From Litoditis marina (taxonomy: Eukaryota > Nematoda > Chromadorea > Rhabditida > Rhabditidae): a stretch of 64,000 nt of DNA. The position numbers were made by a program, and so were the translations under genes. Below the pieces are notes generated by a model. That model was not told where the DNA came from. It searched no databases and saw nothing but the letters and a program-made list of their open reading frames with translations. Positions within the stretch are counted from its first letter, which is position 1, and every line of letters starts with the position of its first letter. Below are positions 29,257-44,200 of this stretch, piece by piece. The stretch spans positions 11,137,634 to 11,201,633 of the forward strand of contig OZ038435.1 in NCBI GenBank assembly GCA_964036275.1, read 5' to 3'.

Positions 29257-32200
29257 TCAGTGTTTTCCGAGTGCGGGAAAATCAACTGGGTCCGGCCAAT
29301 TCTGACGACATTGGGGGCAAGTAGAATTGGTAGACAACCAGGTACGGACACACTGAAAAAGCAGTGATGATGGAATGTTGTGTTACATTTTTTTCTTTCC
29401 CAAGACAACTACGACTCATTCAACATCATGTACAACATCTACAGTTTGTACAAAGCATGAAAATTCAAACAAGTTAAACCATGTAACGCAATTTAACAAC
29501 TGCAAAAACCATTCAGGCCAAATCATACCATAATTCTCAACTCACCTGAATATGATAACCCTCGATGCATGCGGGACACCAGAGAACGTTTTCCCATTCT
29601 CCCATCGTTTCGAGGCAAATGCTGCAGTCGTTCTGTAAATAAGACACATCTGAACTGGATGCAAAACTTTCCAACGATATTCAACAAATATTGAGATTTG
29701 ATGACTCGTATTAGGTTCATTACTGCAAACCAAAATAGACCCGATAAAAAAAATCATGATGGGTGTTGTAGGAGAGAATAATTGACAGCTCTCAAATTTT
29801 AAACAATTTTAAAGATTCCTATTTCTAATGTTACCTCTGGCTGCGGAGTTTCGGCTACAGTCATACATTCCTGTACTCGAGAACGGCCTCGCACTTTTCC
29901 CTTCTGCACAGGTACCTGTGAATAATCATCAAGTGAATAATCTCACAGCCAAGCCATAGGGACTGATTCATTGTAGAGATTATTGTTGAAAAATCGAGTG
30001 AGCTCAGGCTAAACAAATTGATCTGGGTGAATATTTTGTAAATGTTGGTTCAAGTTTAATTTGACTAAGGAAACTTAAAAAAACACAAAAGTGGCTTGCT
30101 AATTGGCTGGGAATTATCCGAGTAGAACAGTGAGTGTTCTGGCACCAACCTCAGAAACCGACTGATCGTGACCTTCTCGTCTCTGCTCGCGTCGAAAACC
30201 AATGGGAATGTCGAGAACAACCTAAACAACAACGGATCGATCTTCTAATTCAAAAAGATAATAAGCAAATTAGAACAATCAGGTTTTCGGCTCGAGCTAC
30301 GTTTTCTACGCTACATAAAAAAGTCAAAAACGAATGTTCTTCGAACTGTGATTGTGCTGTATATTTCAAAATACTACAGCAATGAACAGTTAGGCTTAAA
30401 AGTGCCCTGCGATCCAAATTTCTATATACATCAAACTTTTGTAAATAAGAAAACAATAACTATGTTTCTACCTTTTTCTTGTTACTTGGTGGTTTGTTCT
30501 TCCTGTGATGCTGCTCCAAAACCGCGTACTTGTCCTCCAACGGATCTTTTTCTTTCACCAAAGGAACAACTGGAACGAGATTTTGAATAATAAACACGAA
30601 GGTAAAACAGGCAAAGAAGAAAAAAAGTCAGAGAATAAGTGTTGTGGCGAAATTGTTATGTGTTTTTCGCCAGTTTTCAGTTGCAACTAGAATTTGACTA
30701 ACTCTTTTCGAGAAATGTGTAAAGTTGTTACTCTCGTGGAACTACATGCACCAAACGATTCAAAGCGTAAACTCACCGTTCTCAATATCAACTGGGAGTG
30801 GGATAGATGTGTTGGGTTTCGGGGGTGGTAGCACAGGGCGGTAAGTTGTCACCACTGGGAGGGTGCTGGGAGGTGGTGCCGGCACCTTGGCTGGTACGAT
30901 TTCCTTATTTTCGTGCACGTCATTGGGGACAGCCATCGGTTGCGATTCTTAAAGAAGCACGATTATGTGGACCAATCCCAACGCTTCGGTCCTTTAAACT
31001 GCATCAACTAACTACTGTCGAGTACCTATATTAAAAATAGAGCGTTTCCCTTTGTAAACCGATTTAGTTTGTCTATTACAAACCTTATTGATCACTTCTT
31101 CAAACACAAAGCTAATACCGAATTCTGCTGATCAAGGTGTGAGTGTGCAGAGGGAAGGTGGAAAGTTATTAATATAAAACAACGTACCATTTGTTTGGTT
31201 CTTTGCTTTTGATGTGTGTTCTTTCTTCTTATCGTCTCTGAAGACATTGTCTGTGTCTTTTCCACTTCTCGACTTCTCAACACATTTCAGGTACTAAAAA
31301 CAGCTTGATAAATAACAAGAAGCAACACGTGAAAGATTAAAAAGCTGAAATGACAATAAGCAATAAACGTATTTTAAGTGTTATCATCTACTTGAAAAGT
31401 TGAAACGACAAAAATAATAAAATATGCATTTCCAAATGTGAAACTTGAACCAACCAACGACTCTTCGTTCCTAATCGAGTATTCAGAAATGTACTGAACG
31501 TGTGCAGAACATCCTTCGGTCGGGCAAATCGCGTCCTGTTAAATATATAAGAGCTGACCTTTTGAAAACATGTAAAAGTGGCCTTCTTCTTCTGTTCTAA
31601 AACAGAGCCTGATTTTCCAAAACAAAATATATTACATCGTGTTGACTCCGAAAAATATTGTCTTTTCTAATTTATACCTTCACCTTGTTCTAGAACAAGA
31701 GAATGCTACATGTACAATTTATGAAAAGATCAGGTCTTATATGCTTCATAGCATTTGTATATTCGAATCGCAATGAACAAATATCAATTCTCTATACAAC
31801 TTCTTATAACGGTGTTTGTCAATTCGACAAAAGAGATACAACTGTTGGAGAGATTCTCGCTTAAGTGAAAAATGACCGACTTTTCATCAAATGAGGACTG
31901 ATTCGGACAATGAACATTCGTACTATCAGAGACGAATAGGACAAAACCTCTATGGACCGAAACGTTTTTGCTGGCAAGAAGTCACAGTACCTTGTAGTCC
32001 TTTTTCTTTCGCAGCCCCTGACCAGCCAGACTGTCCTGCAGGCACTTCTTATGGAGAAATAGACGACAATCTTCCAGGCAGTAAAGCTGCAAAAGGTAAT
32101 AATAGTACCGCGTATTTGAGTAATGTTCATTACGACAGTGTCGGGAACGGTTATTATTCGTTCTTTTCATTTTTCAATACTAAAAATGCATTTTCGGTCC

Positions 32201-35200
32201 GTGGTACTGTGGTTTGAGCGGCACTGAACGAGTCTTAAATCGCACACAACACGCACTATAGTATGCTAAGCACACTCATGGTTTACTTACAATTCCAAAA
32301 ACGGCTTCATGTGATCACCAAATACAAAGGGAAACGTTTCCCGATCTCAGTAAACCAATAAATCAAACCGAACCCGTTCACTCAAAAAATCACCTTGAAA
32401 TAGACTTCGTCCATTGGTTGAATTTCAGTCTGACACAGATTGCATCTGATCGGGTCTGGTTTGACAACTGGGGTAGACTTTAGGCTGACAGTCTCTTCAA
32501 CCTCCTCCGGCACAGTCGCTGGTACGTTCAGTTTGACACTGAAATTAAACCTGTTGTAGTTTGACCAGCCAAACACAGCGGAAATTCCTCAAACTTCACC
32601 ATAAATGACATAGAGATAGAGGAATTTGCCATTACACAATGAACGAATGAACACATTAGATGCAAATTTACAGAGATCACATCTTTCATGATTACCATTG
32701 TCCTACAAAAACAGGTACAATCACCGTTCAATCGTATAACCCATGTAGTGGCATCAATGACTACAATGGGGAAAGTGACGTGTTGAATCGCGAATAACTT
32801 TATCTATTCTATATAATTTATGAAATGTATTTTCTGATCTCATACCCGGAATCGCGACCACCGATAGCTTCATACTTGCTGCTTTTCGACCGCCCGTACA
32901 TAATTCGTGAGAGAATGGCATTCATTTCGTTAATCTTTTCTCTGCGCTTACGAGCTGATCTGGAAAATCGGGATAAAAAACTGAAGTGTGCTATTTTGTA
33001 AACATAAACAAGGTTTAATTGAGCGATCATGCTCTTATGAATGATCTATATGTCCACGCGCTTCCAGGCAGTAGAATCAACCCACCCCTTGGTTTCAGAT
33101 TTATCGTGAAGTGCGATCGATTCCGGTTGCAGTCTACAGGGTACGTACATGGTCACTTCGAAAACACGTCAGAACATGCTGAAATTAGAGATAGAATTAA
33201 CAAATGAGCGTTGTTTCGGAGAACATATTCCGTGTTACTTGGATTCATAAAGCCGACTTCGACATTTGTAGATCACATATGCATAATCTATACGGCCTTC
33301 TCGAGAAGAAAGAATATATTTGTTTTCCAAAGATAGCCCGAAAATACTGTTGTTAATTTGGTTCAAATTTTGCGATGAGTAAACGAATTGGTTATTGGTC
33401 TAACCTCTTTCAGACTCATTCGATATGTTTCTTGGAAGAAAGCATTCAACTGCTCTACATGTTCGTCCGTCATCCGCACAACATTCGTCATGCAATAGTT
33501 TCGAGTGTTGGCTCTACCACAAGAGCGACATAGATATGTTGTCGCCAATGGAATCTGAACACGAAATGTAAAGATATGTCTTGTTTGGTCGATTTGAACG
33601 GGAAAACTTGTGTTTCGGATCTAGACAAAGCAAATCTTCTTGCCGAGTCCTTCGTTAAAGTTTTCTCTACTGACAATGGGAGAATCCCCAATTTCAAATT
33701 CTCGGTTAAAGACCAAGGGTCACGCCAACATTGCATTTTTGTTGAATTATGTCATATTTTTTGCTTCCCGAGTAGTTACAAATGGTGAATTATCAAGGTA
33801 AACTACTTTAAAGGAAGCGATTTATCCATTCCCGGTCAAATTTTTCAAATGGCAGCAGCGCTCTAGAAATCTCTAAGTTGAGCCGGTGGCATTGCGGACA
33901 TTCTCAGTGTACCGTAATTTGAGGGTTTTTTGCTCTCACGGCTCCACTTCGTTTCACACGTTCTCTTACAACATTATCTTTCCTTCTCAATTTTTTTGTC
34001 ATTTCATTGTCGATACTCGTGTTTATTAACTCCAACAAAGAAATGAATATGAAAGTTGCTTGAGAATTGAGCCTATTAATCATTCGGAATGTCTCGTATC
34101 ACGAGCTCAGATATCTAAGTAACTTTTTTGCCAAAATTAATTTTGTTCAGCCTCCCATTCTATTCTGATTCCTTTCTGGGACTCGTGTATTTAGTACAAA
34201 TATCTGTAGTATTCACTTTTTTGATGTGTTTCTCTAAAACACGTCAACTTTGAATAGTATCTGTTTTCAGGTTGGTGATCTTCACGTCCACTTTCCAAGG
34301 TTTTGCTGTGTGTGAGGGTGAGTCTCGGTGTACCTTTTCAGTTTGTACTATAACTATGGTTTAGGCGAGAATTTGCAGTATTAATTCTTTAATCATCAAA
34401 ATTCAGTCACTAGCGAAGTTTGTATATTTTCTTCCGACTTGCCACTGTCATTGATTGGCCATCTATGAGTATGATCAGAGGTGCAACAAACTGTATATAT
34501 GTTCAACAAACGATCGACACGATCGACACAGATCGACACCATTAACTGCCGTTTTGCACTTTATATTATAGTAGTGTTCGATTAAAACCTGGGAAATGTT
34601 GTGATTTAAGTGTTGAACAACGGATACTAGTTTGATTTGAAAATATACAATCTTCCCTCACTTGTATAACTGAATATATGTAGTTCTCATGACCACCCGA
34701 CTATAATCTTCAGGAAATGACATGTCTCTCTGTTCTTTGATAGAAACTAAGCAAGTAAACATACCCGAATCAATCTGTTAGTCCGGTTCGTTCAGCTTGT
34801 TTAGGCTAAATTCCCAACTTATAAGATATATCACAATTGGAAATGCCTCAAATTTTCTTTCAGATGCTGTCAATTGACCTCGGATTACACCAGAGCAATG
34901 AACGAAGCTAGAAGCAGATTTTTTTCTCATGAAGATGTTTAGTTCATTAATAAACATACATATAATTCATTTTTCACTTTCAAAATACACGAACTGGTAC
35001 ACAAATAACGTTTATTGTCATTCTGAAAAAAGAATGAGTTATAAAATTATATAGAATATTCACAACAATCAAAATGTTACATAATACAACAATGATTTCA
35101 CGATACCACAATATAAAACATGAAACTAGCGGAAGAAAAGTCTTTCGTGTAAGAACATGGGAATGTTTTCACAGAATACTTTAACTACTATTGCATTAAT

Positions 35201-38200
35201 CGATTGCATGTGGTTACTACACTTCGATTAGGAGATTGAAATCAACAGAATGGGTTCATATTCTAGCTATTTACGAAGCTCACGTTGTTTCTACCGAGAA
35301 AAAAACGGGCATAGTTGTACTAGAATAGTCAGACATGCAGGAATTTCATACAGTTTTGAATCATTCTCAATTTTAAATGAAGTTTTAATAACATTATGAC
35401 TCTTATGATTGAGCCGTTGACACAGGGCTTTCAGAAATTAGAACAATACGTGTGTGCTCTGTTTCTGGAGGCTTCAAAAACAGGTTAATTTCGATGGCAT
35501 TGACCAAAGGGAGCCCGTTTTTGAGTATTTTACTGCCTAATGGCACCAAATGTCAACACCCCCACATACCATGAGCATAAAAGCTAAGACGTTGTCCAAA
35601 TTCTAATAATAACAAACAAATTACAAATATGCTTACACGTATGATTGAAATGAAAATATGTGTGAACCGCGTTACATTGTGTTTGCGTGACCGGTGTTGT
35701 AATCAACTTTTGAATACTGCAAACTGCATCGACCAATGAAAAACCAGCTATAAAAGAAAAGCACAACGGTCACCCAATTCACCATCACGTCAAATAACAA
35801 GCTGACCAAATTTTTCGAGTAGAAGTTGCTGTCGCGGAGTCCATACTGTTTCGCGGTGGAAATTGATCGATCAACCATCTGAGTAGAGCGAGGGACCAGC
35901 TCTATCCCGATTCTGAAGATAGGACGAATGAACTTATCTCGATAGTCAAATTTAGTTTCTGGATGATCTAGTCTAGAAAAAAAGAACAAGCTCAGATTGT
36001 TGGGACGAACCGGAACACCGGAACCAATGCCCGATTTAGATAGAACAATACGCAAGAATCAAGGTTAGGGCCCGCGAAATACGAAATATCAGCCATACAC
36101 CTATCCAAACAGTCAGAGAATAAATCGGGCCATTTTTTGCCGGAAACTAGGAAAGTTATCTATGTGTAATGCAGAATCATTAATTCTGAGCTTATTCAGA
36201 AGTAAAAACGGAATACTTTTCCTAGACATGTTGGACCTTTCTGGTGCAAGAACTCAGCAACTACTCTGATGAACTTCAGACTGTTTTTTTTGAATCTTTC
36301 ATGCCTTAACTAGGCCAATTCTACAACTAACCGGGTTTTTAGGTAACCTAACCCTTTTTTGGTAACCTATTTTTCAGGTTACTTCGTAGGTAACTTGAAA
36401 GTAACCTAAAACTGAAATCCGGCTACCGTTCAAAGTAACAGTAAAAACCACATTTTGCGTTAGAAAAACAGGTAACCGGTTTTTCATTACAGGTTACCAT
36501 CCGTACTGAGGTAACCTGAAAAAGAGGTTGCCAAAAAAGGGATAGGTTACCTAAAAACCCGGTTAGATATAGAATTCACCCAAAAACTAACAACGTGGAA
36601 AAAAATTTCACGGTAAAACGCTAGAAACATATTTAACACTTGGTAACTCACCAGCATCACAGAAGAGAGGAAGGCGAAAACCGAACCATCAGAAACCGCA
36701 CCAGTGTGAACAGGATCTGCACCTGCAATCCGTAGTATCAGTTATCAGACAAATATGTGCACAAAAATCTAATTTTCCAAGAGCATAACTGAATCGAACA
36801 AAAATTTACCACACAATAAATGAAATAACGCAGTTATACAAGTTGTTTGGGAATTCAGCAGACAAAAACTAGTAATTCCAGCTGAACAACATTGAATAAT
36901 TTGAAAACAGACAATTTCTCTCTTCCTATTACCTTTCAATCAATCTTTCGCACCATTGATTTCTATTACCCTAATTCTCCCAAGGATTAAAAAACATTAT
37001 GTTTGTGAAGGATAGAGAAAACGAGGGAAAGATGATTTTAGAGCTCTAAACAACATTGAATAATTCTTATACAGCCCAGGTACCCGATACTCTCTACTAT
37101 TTCAATCGTGAAATACTATGGAAACACAGAAAACTGACCAACATATAAAATCATATAAAATACACAAAAAAGTAAAATTGACGACGGCTTCTAATTTTTC
37201 GGACCGACCCAGGACTCGCATCTCGTACGTGATCAACCGAGCGCATCTTTACGTAGGCGCCAATTCAAAATAATAAACTGTTACAGTATACAGATTTATG
37301 AAAACCTTTCTTTCTCATTAGTTTTCATATAATTCAGCATACAATAGGTCCCATAACCGTAAAACGGATAAAAAACCATTTTTGTGAACTTTTGATATTA
37401 AATGTTGGCGTGACCCTTGGTCTTTAACAAGACACCCCATTGTACTTTGATCGTAGAGATATTGAGACTATTCTGAGGAAATGGCTAAATTCTTTTTCTC
37501 GGACTCCTGACGAAATACCGTTTACTTTTATTAAAGAAGTGATAAGTGAAATTTGTGAACCACTCGAATTCTTTTTCAACCTCAGTATGTTACGAGAAGA
37601 AGTGCCTAAACGCTGGAAACATTCGTTTGTGACTGCCATTCCGAAAAAGGCACCTTTCACAGATCCCAATAACTATCGCCCAATAAGTTTGACATCGATA
37701 TTTGCACGAGCTTTCGAGAAGTTACTCAAGAAACACGTTGTTGGGCATTTAGAGCGCAATAACACACAGGGGTCCAGTGGCTAGTAGCCGCGCATATAAA
37801 GCGCCGCGTTCAGCGAATGTGCGCCGCTAGTAGCGCGCAAGTAGCCGCGTATATTATGAGCCCGGAGTATGTTTTCCTACGTTACAGCCAGTTTGTATAT
37901 AGGTTTCGTATATCATGTATGTGTAGATTACGCATTGTTGATCTCCCTATCTATACTTCACAATCGCTCACCGGTAAGATGTATCCAATGATCTGTTCAG
38001 TAGCTGCACTAGATCAGTCGTATTTGTTTTGTTGAAAACCTGTTGTTATGTTGTTATATTGAATATGTCTTTTATTCATTGTTTGCGATTCTTCATGTTG
38101 TCTGTACTTTGTTTTGGAGAAACAATAAATGTTGTTCATCAAGTCGCTTTCGAACATTCAAATAGGTCGAAATTATGGGTTATAAGCTATATGGGACAAA

Positions 38201-41200
38201 AGTAGCTTATGTGCGGCATAAAAGGGTTGTTATGCGCGGCGCGGCTACTTGCTGGCTGATTGCGCGCAACTAACGGCGTTTTGCGAGCTAATAGCTAGCT
38301 AATAGCTGTTAGGCGCGATTAAGCGCCGCGCTTTGGCAAAGCGCGGCTATTCGCCTCCCGAACCCTGTGCATTATTCCAGAACAACAGCATGGTTTTCGT
38401 AAAGGAAAGTCTGTAGAAACACAGATGCTAGAATGCGTTAATGATTGGTCTTTGGCAATAGACAAAAACATGTGTACTGATGTAGTGTACTTTGATTTTT
38501 CGAAAGCTTTTGATCGTGTTTCTCATTCCAAGCTGTTACATCGGCTAGAAATTCTAGGTTTTCACTGTTCCATTGTCAACTGGATCGCATCTTTCATAAT
38601 TGAAAGAACGTTTCAAGTGACAATCGGAAAAGCAGAGTCTAAGGTTCACCGAATAAGTAGTGGAGTTCCTCAAGGCGGTGTACTTTCCCCCGTCCTATTT
38701 AGCATTTACACCCGTGAAGTACCCGATTTGCTCTCGGTTGGTGCAGTCAGTTGTAAAGTGTTCGCGGACGATACCAAAATCTATCAGAGCTTTTCACCCG
38801 ATCAAACTACAGATCACCTTCAGACAGCCATCAATGAAATGTATCAGTGGTCACAAGACTGGCAATTACCATTATCAGTGGAGAAAACAAAAGTGCTGCA
38901 CTTAGGTAAACATAATCCGAGAAGGAACTATAAAGTTTTTGGAACCGATATAGAAAAGACCAGCACTATGCGAGATCTAGGATATATTGTGAATGAATCA
39001 ATTTTATCAATTTCACTGACCATTGTAAGAAGATATGTAGACTTGCTAAGAGAAGAACTTTCAATATTTTCAAAACATTGAAGGTCAAGAAACAAGAGGT
39101 TCTTGTCAAGCTGTACAAGACTTATGTACGCCCTATTGTAGAGAGCGGTTGTACCGTATTCAACTCGGATAGAGGTTCTGTCAAGTCACTTGAATCGGTT
39201 CAAAACGACTTCACTAGGAAGTTGTTTATGAGAAAAGGTGGATATACTTATTGTAGGGTACCCTCATCTGAAATACGTAACAGAATCCTAGGACTGAAAT
39301 CTCTCCTCTGTCGCAGAGATAACTTCGATCTACTCATGGTTCATAAAATCGTTACCGGTCAAATAAGGCTGAAATCCTCCGACTTTTACAGTTTTTCCCA
39401 ATCGAAAACTAGAGGAACATCTTCCAAGCTGAGTTTTCCCATACCAAATGCAAAATTGCGTCAACAATTTTTCTCTGTGCGAGCAGGATCGAAATATTTG
39501 AAACTGTCCAAAAAGAAGAGTTTGCCATTTTCCGTTGCTAGTTTTAAACGTTTTATATCATAGCAATTTGACGTTTGTATTATACTACTGTGTTACTTCT
39601 ACTATATTTAACTGTTGCTCTAGTCTGTGATTATTGTCCCCAATTCGTGACATACGTGTGCAATTTTATCTCCACAGTTTGATTTCTCATCTTTGAAGTT
39701 ATCTTTTTCCAATTATGTCTCAGTTTTTATCACACGCTTCACTTGCGTAATAAATTCATTCAATTCATTCATTCAATCAGTTAAACCTTGAGGGTAACTC
39801 AAGCTGAAGGTCAGGCGCACACCAACAAGAAGTAATAAGGTACACAAAGCAACCCGTTTGTCAGTTGAATGTTTTTGCACCAGATCTAGACAGAAATAAT
39901 GACAAGGAGGGGATGAACTCTATATTGAACCGAGTTCCTCACAGTTTCTCAGTTAGCTGGTGGAGTAACCTGAAACCAAAGACCGGTCTTAACATTAAAC
40001 TTGGTGCTCAGTGTCAGTTGTAATTTGTAATGGTAATTGGTAACCGAATACCGATTATTTTCAGGTATCCTGGAAACCCAGAAAAGGTTAGGTGATTTCA
40101 ATGAGAAGTAAGTTGTAGAATTAGCCCAAAAAAGAACTTTCATGATAGTCGTATGACAGCATTACTGGGGCATGAAGTCAGGTAACCGCTTTGGACAAGT
40201 AGTCGTCTCCGTCTGGTCTGCTTAATTTTTTCTTCGAGTGAGAAAACTAGAGATCCATGTCTGTTCCCAGTCGAATGTGGTAATGCCCGGGTCAGCAGTC
40301 TATTTTCGGTCACGGAGACTGTTAACTGCTTCAGTGGTTTCTTACAGATCCCGGTCTATGGTGTTTTCAGAACGTTCCCTAATAGGTGGATTTTGCTGGA
40401 TGATCCGAATAAGGGGAAAATTCGGGACGCCCCCCCCATTCAGGTGGCACCAAAACCACATTAAACTAATTAATAACATATTCATACTCATGTACCCCCT
40501 CCTCTACTCAAACCTGGGAAGAATATTGAGAACACCCCACTCAGTTGACCAAGTCATATCATATATGACTACCACCAACCTTGACATGAATCAGTGTGCC
40601 CTCCTGCGTGAACAATTCTTGAACCTCGTAATCCGAATCATAGACGGTGCACTCCAGAAAACTGTTCAATGCAGGCATCTCCTTACTTCCCATGTGCACG
40701 TATCGCGGCACAGCAGTCCAAGGCGCACGGACAGTGACTGCAAAAAACACGTACACCGTCTACCATACCTCAGTAAAGTTGTCTGAATAGTTGAAAAAAA
40801 AAATCGGAAAACGAACTACTTATAACAAAACAATTTGTTGAATTTTGATACAACCACCCCCCCCCCCCCCCCCCCCCGCGCCCTTCGAACTAGTTTAGGA
40901 TTCCATTTATGAAAAACAAGACATGAACGCACCAGCGTGTTCAGTCGGGTGCAGCTCTTCCACAAGAGCGAATCCCTCAAAAACCATCGGTGACAACACG
41001 GCCACTGGTGCAAATGTCTTAATTCTCCAGACCGGCTTGCCACGAAGAAGCGACATAACGTCCAAACTCTGGAGGTCAATGGAACTCTGAACCGCACTGC
41101 TAGACAGATTTGAATTTGAGAAACGTACTTATATATTTTATTTAAAGCAAATTCTTCATCCATTCGGTTGTTAATAATCTAACCTTTCTAGGTCCTCTGA

Positions 41201-44200
41201 GCCCTGAGCGGGTGGCTTAAGAGTTTACTTCACTCATTTAATGCATAATCTTCCTCTGAATACAATTAAGTTCCGCTCAAAGAGGAGATTGAACGAATTA
41301 AACATTGAAAGTTTACTGAAAACTTGAATCCCATAAATATCTCCTTTCCCACTGAATCTACTTTATACAGCGTCTCGGTTGCATTCCAGTGGCAACCTCA
41401 TTTCCAGTTTATCTACCCATGTGGTAGGTCTCATCTTTCTAAAACACAATTTGAGAAGGGTTGTTGGTTGGGATAGCACAAACCTCGCCATCTGATATCC
41501 TCTCCACTTCAAAAACTTTGATATCATGTGCACATGGTAGATCGATGAATGCGAATTCTTCACGGTCCTTTCTTGTTGACTTTCCATCAATTACGAGGAA
41601 TCTGGCTTCGTTTTCAAAGAAACCACACGTGCCAACCGGCTCCGCGTAGACGCATTCCCTATAAACCAAACATATCTCAAGTTATCTTTCAAATCTCCGC
41701 GCACTAACAAATCTCCTTCAAACATTCTTGGATGAAAATATGTTGTATAGGGAGCGTAACAGTACTAGACGTTGTTAGATCTAAACCACAATTTATAGGT
41801 TTTAACGAGAAAAAAAGTTAAAACTACAAATACAGTGGGATTGATTGGAGAATACAGGGAATGAACACCATATAGGCAGACACCACCAAGGTTGTCCGAA
41901 TAGTCAAAAAAGTCGAAAAAACTACTACTTTTATAACCGAAAAGATGAAAATCGGTCTACTTTTTATGAAAAATCCTAAATTTGCTTGTGTTTACAACTG
42001 AAAACGGATTGATTTTTGTCGCTTAGTCGGTCCTTACTGATGTATGCATATAGGTCTATTTCGGAGAGAGCGGACCCAATTATAGAATACCGAGACTACT
42101 ACAAAAACTATTAAGGACACCTACTTTCCGCGGTATCCGACAATGGTGCAAAGGAGGTACGACTCTTTGCTCTGCTTCGCGGGTACCCGTCCGCACTTGA
42201 GAATACGTCGGTTATCCCCGCTCATCTTCTTGAACACTTTCTCCTGGCAGAGTGCCGACGGAAATTTCGTTCTCAAAAAAACTTGGTGCTGGGTCAAATA
42301 CTCTCATTAACTCAGCGTTCTCGCATTACCGAATTTCCCACATAGGTAATCAGATGCGTAACCTATACGTAGTTGTTGTCGTCGACTGATCAGGTTATTT
42401 AGTTAATTCAGGTGACGTGTCAATTTGAGTTCCAAGCAACAAGTAACGACCTTCATTACACAAAAACAAAACGAAAACAACGAACCTTGGTAATGGGTCG
42501 TGGAGCTAATTCGAAGTATGGATTACGCCACTTGGACACTACGTTGTTCTGAAAATTACATTAATAGCGAACTAACTAGGAATCTCAAAAATAACCCGAA
42601 AAATTACCCTTTTCGAGTTTGGTTTCGTCGCTTTGTTCCATTTTAGAAATGGGATGAAAATTCGCCTTTGGTAGCATTTTTTACAATCTAAAAGATGAAA
42701 ACCCACTTTTATGAAAGATTTTTGAGTAAAGAGGTTGAATACGATTATAGACTAGAATATAATAGATTTATTCGACCTTTAACACGTGACAACGTGTGTA
42801 TCTCTTCTAACCAGCATATTACTAGCACGGTATCGAATATTTAATGACAAACACACGAATTTGAGTAAGCTAGTTGGAATATTCGAGTTCTCGAGTGAAC
42901 GTTGAAGATGGAAATTTTTGAAAATTTTAAATTTAGAATCATTTGGCGATCGATAAAAGTGACGTAATATTAAACTTAAATACTCCTCTGCGGTAAACGT
43001 TAGAAGTGAGAATAGACGATACATTACGGAAATAGTAGCGATAGGATTGATATACCGAATCGCAGTGGATTTTCACTAGGACGTAACCTTGTTGAGAAAT
43101 GATTCGTGTCTTGTGGACTTCAATAAGAATATCTCTGCCAGTAGTCTACCGCAATCGAAACCGCCTCAGACTACTACGTCTTCAACTCACTTATACACGT
43201 ATACTTATAGATTTTTCGTAATTTTCGTGAGAAATCATAACAAAAAGGAAAAAGTGTACCTGGTTGGAGAATAACTCTGGAGCGATATTAGAGATCCTTG
43301 AGGCTGGACCAGCAACAACTCCACCTGTTCAGTAGATATCGTACGTTGACAGTCGAAAAGAACAACAGCCCAAAATGATCTAGTATGTGGCCCATTGCCC
43401 ATATAGGGCCACTCGAAGCAAGCCCATACAGTGTGAGTATGTCGCCCTATCCCGCTACGTTAGTAGTGCGATCCCCTAGTCTAGCGGATGTCGGTAAAAA
43501 TTTGTAACTTATGAACATGGGCAAAATACCCCGTCAAAGTGGCGCTGACCTAAGACCTATGCTCATTTTTGCTCTGTTTCTGTAACTTGGTAAGTAAAGT
43601 AAGTAACGCTCGTTTTTAGAAGGGAAAACTATTTAAAATGCGCTTAACGGGAGAAATAGTCATTTTTGAAGTGGTATCTAGCCCGTTTTTGAGGTTACGT
43701 ACATTTAATTTCAGTTGCACTGGCATGGGCTTATTTTACCTATGCTTATGACGGCGTGTATCGAGGTCGATGTTCAAACTACAACTCAGCTGTGGCCGTG
43801 TGCCTATGACTAGGTAAGGTTTAGTGTCGGCCAGCCTTAACTTCTTGGTTACATTCGTTGATGATGGGATAACCGACTGCATCCATTTCAGTATTAAAAA
43901 GAAGTTGCTGTAGATTCGACGCTTAACCAGTGAAGTGAGAATGTTTTTCGAAAAGGAATCCACCTGCAGATTCAATAATGAACCGTGATCAAATCTTCGT
44001 TGTGATTTGAGCTCAATACACGCCATAGTTTACAAATTTTGACAGATAAACAACTGACTAAAACAACGAACACAGCGACTGACTATTCTACCCGGCCTCA
44101 AGAACAGCAAACTCATAGCTCAATTTCATAACGCTAAATCAAAAAAGACAGAGTTTCGGGAGGCTGCGGGAATTGGAGCCAGTTTCGGAAACTATCTGGT

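Larger units (their letters stand above)
33706..37427. mobile_element. 3.7-kb inverted-repeat element with TTAA flanks, nested in the LINE
   Basis: Left end TTAAAGACCAAGGGTCACGCC (33706 on) and right end GGCGTGACCCTTGGTCTTTAA (to 37427) are perfect inverses over 28 bases including one flanking base. TTAA at both edges suggests a TTAA target duplication, as used by piggyBac-type elements; TA cannot be excluded. LINE coding sequence lies directly on both sides, which proves insertion. No transposase was recognised. It contains a 127-codon frame (35672-36055, -) and a nested GGTAACC MITE (36316-36585). Confidence 0.7.
33556..39780 (+). mobile_element. Broken CR1/jockey-type LINE in a gene B intron, split by two later insertions
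   Basis: Non-LTR retrotransposon antisense to gene B in its intron 33555-40579. A 5' piece (33576-33705) encodes a start typical for this region of LINE reverse transcriptases (DLDKANLLAESFVKVFS). The RT continues from about 37430, stops at 37764 at another insertion, resumes at 38370 and runs to 39563. No endonuclease domain was found, so it is 5' truncated. The 3' end (39750-39779) is a run of ATTC words after AATAAATTC, a tail like those of CR1-type elements. Confidence 0.8.

Noticed and set aside
40858..40878. Long run of C (also shorter ones near 8578 and 47239)
   Set aside because: Mononucleotide runs in introns, error-prone in sequencing, with no further structure.
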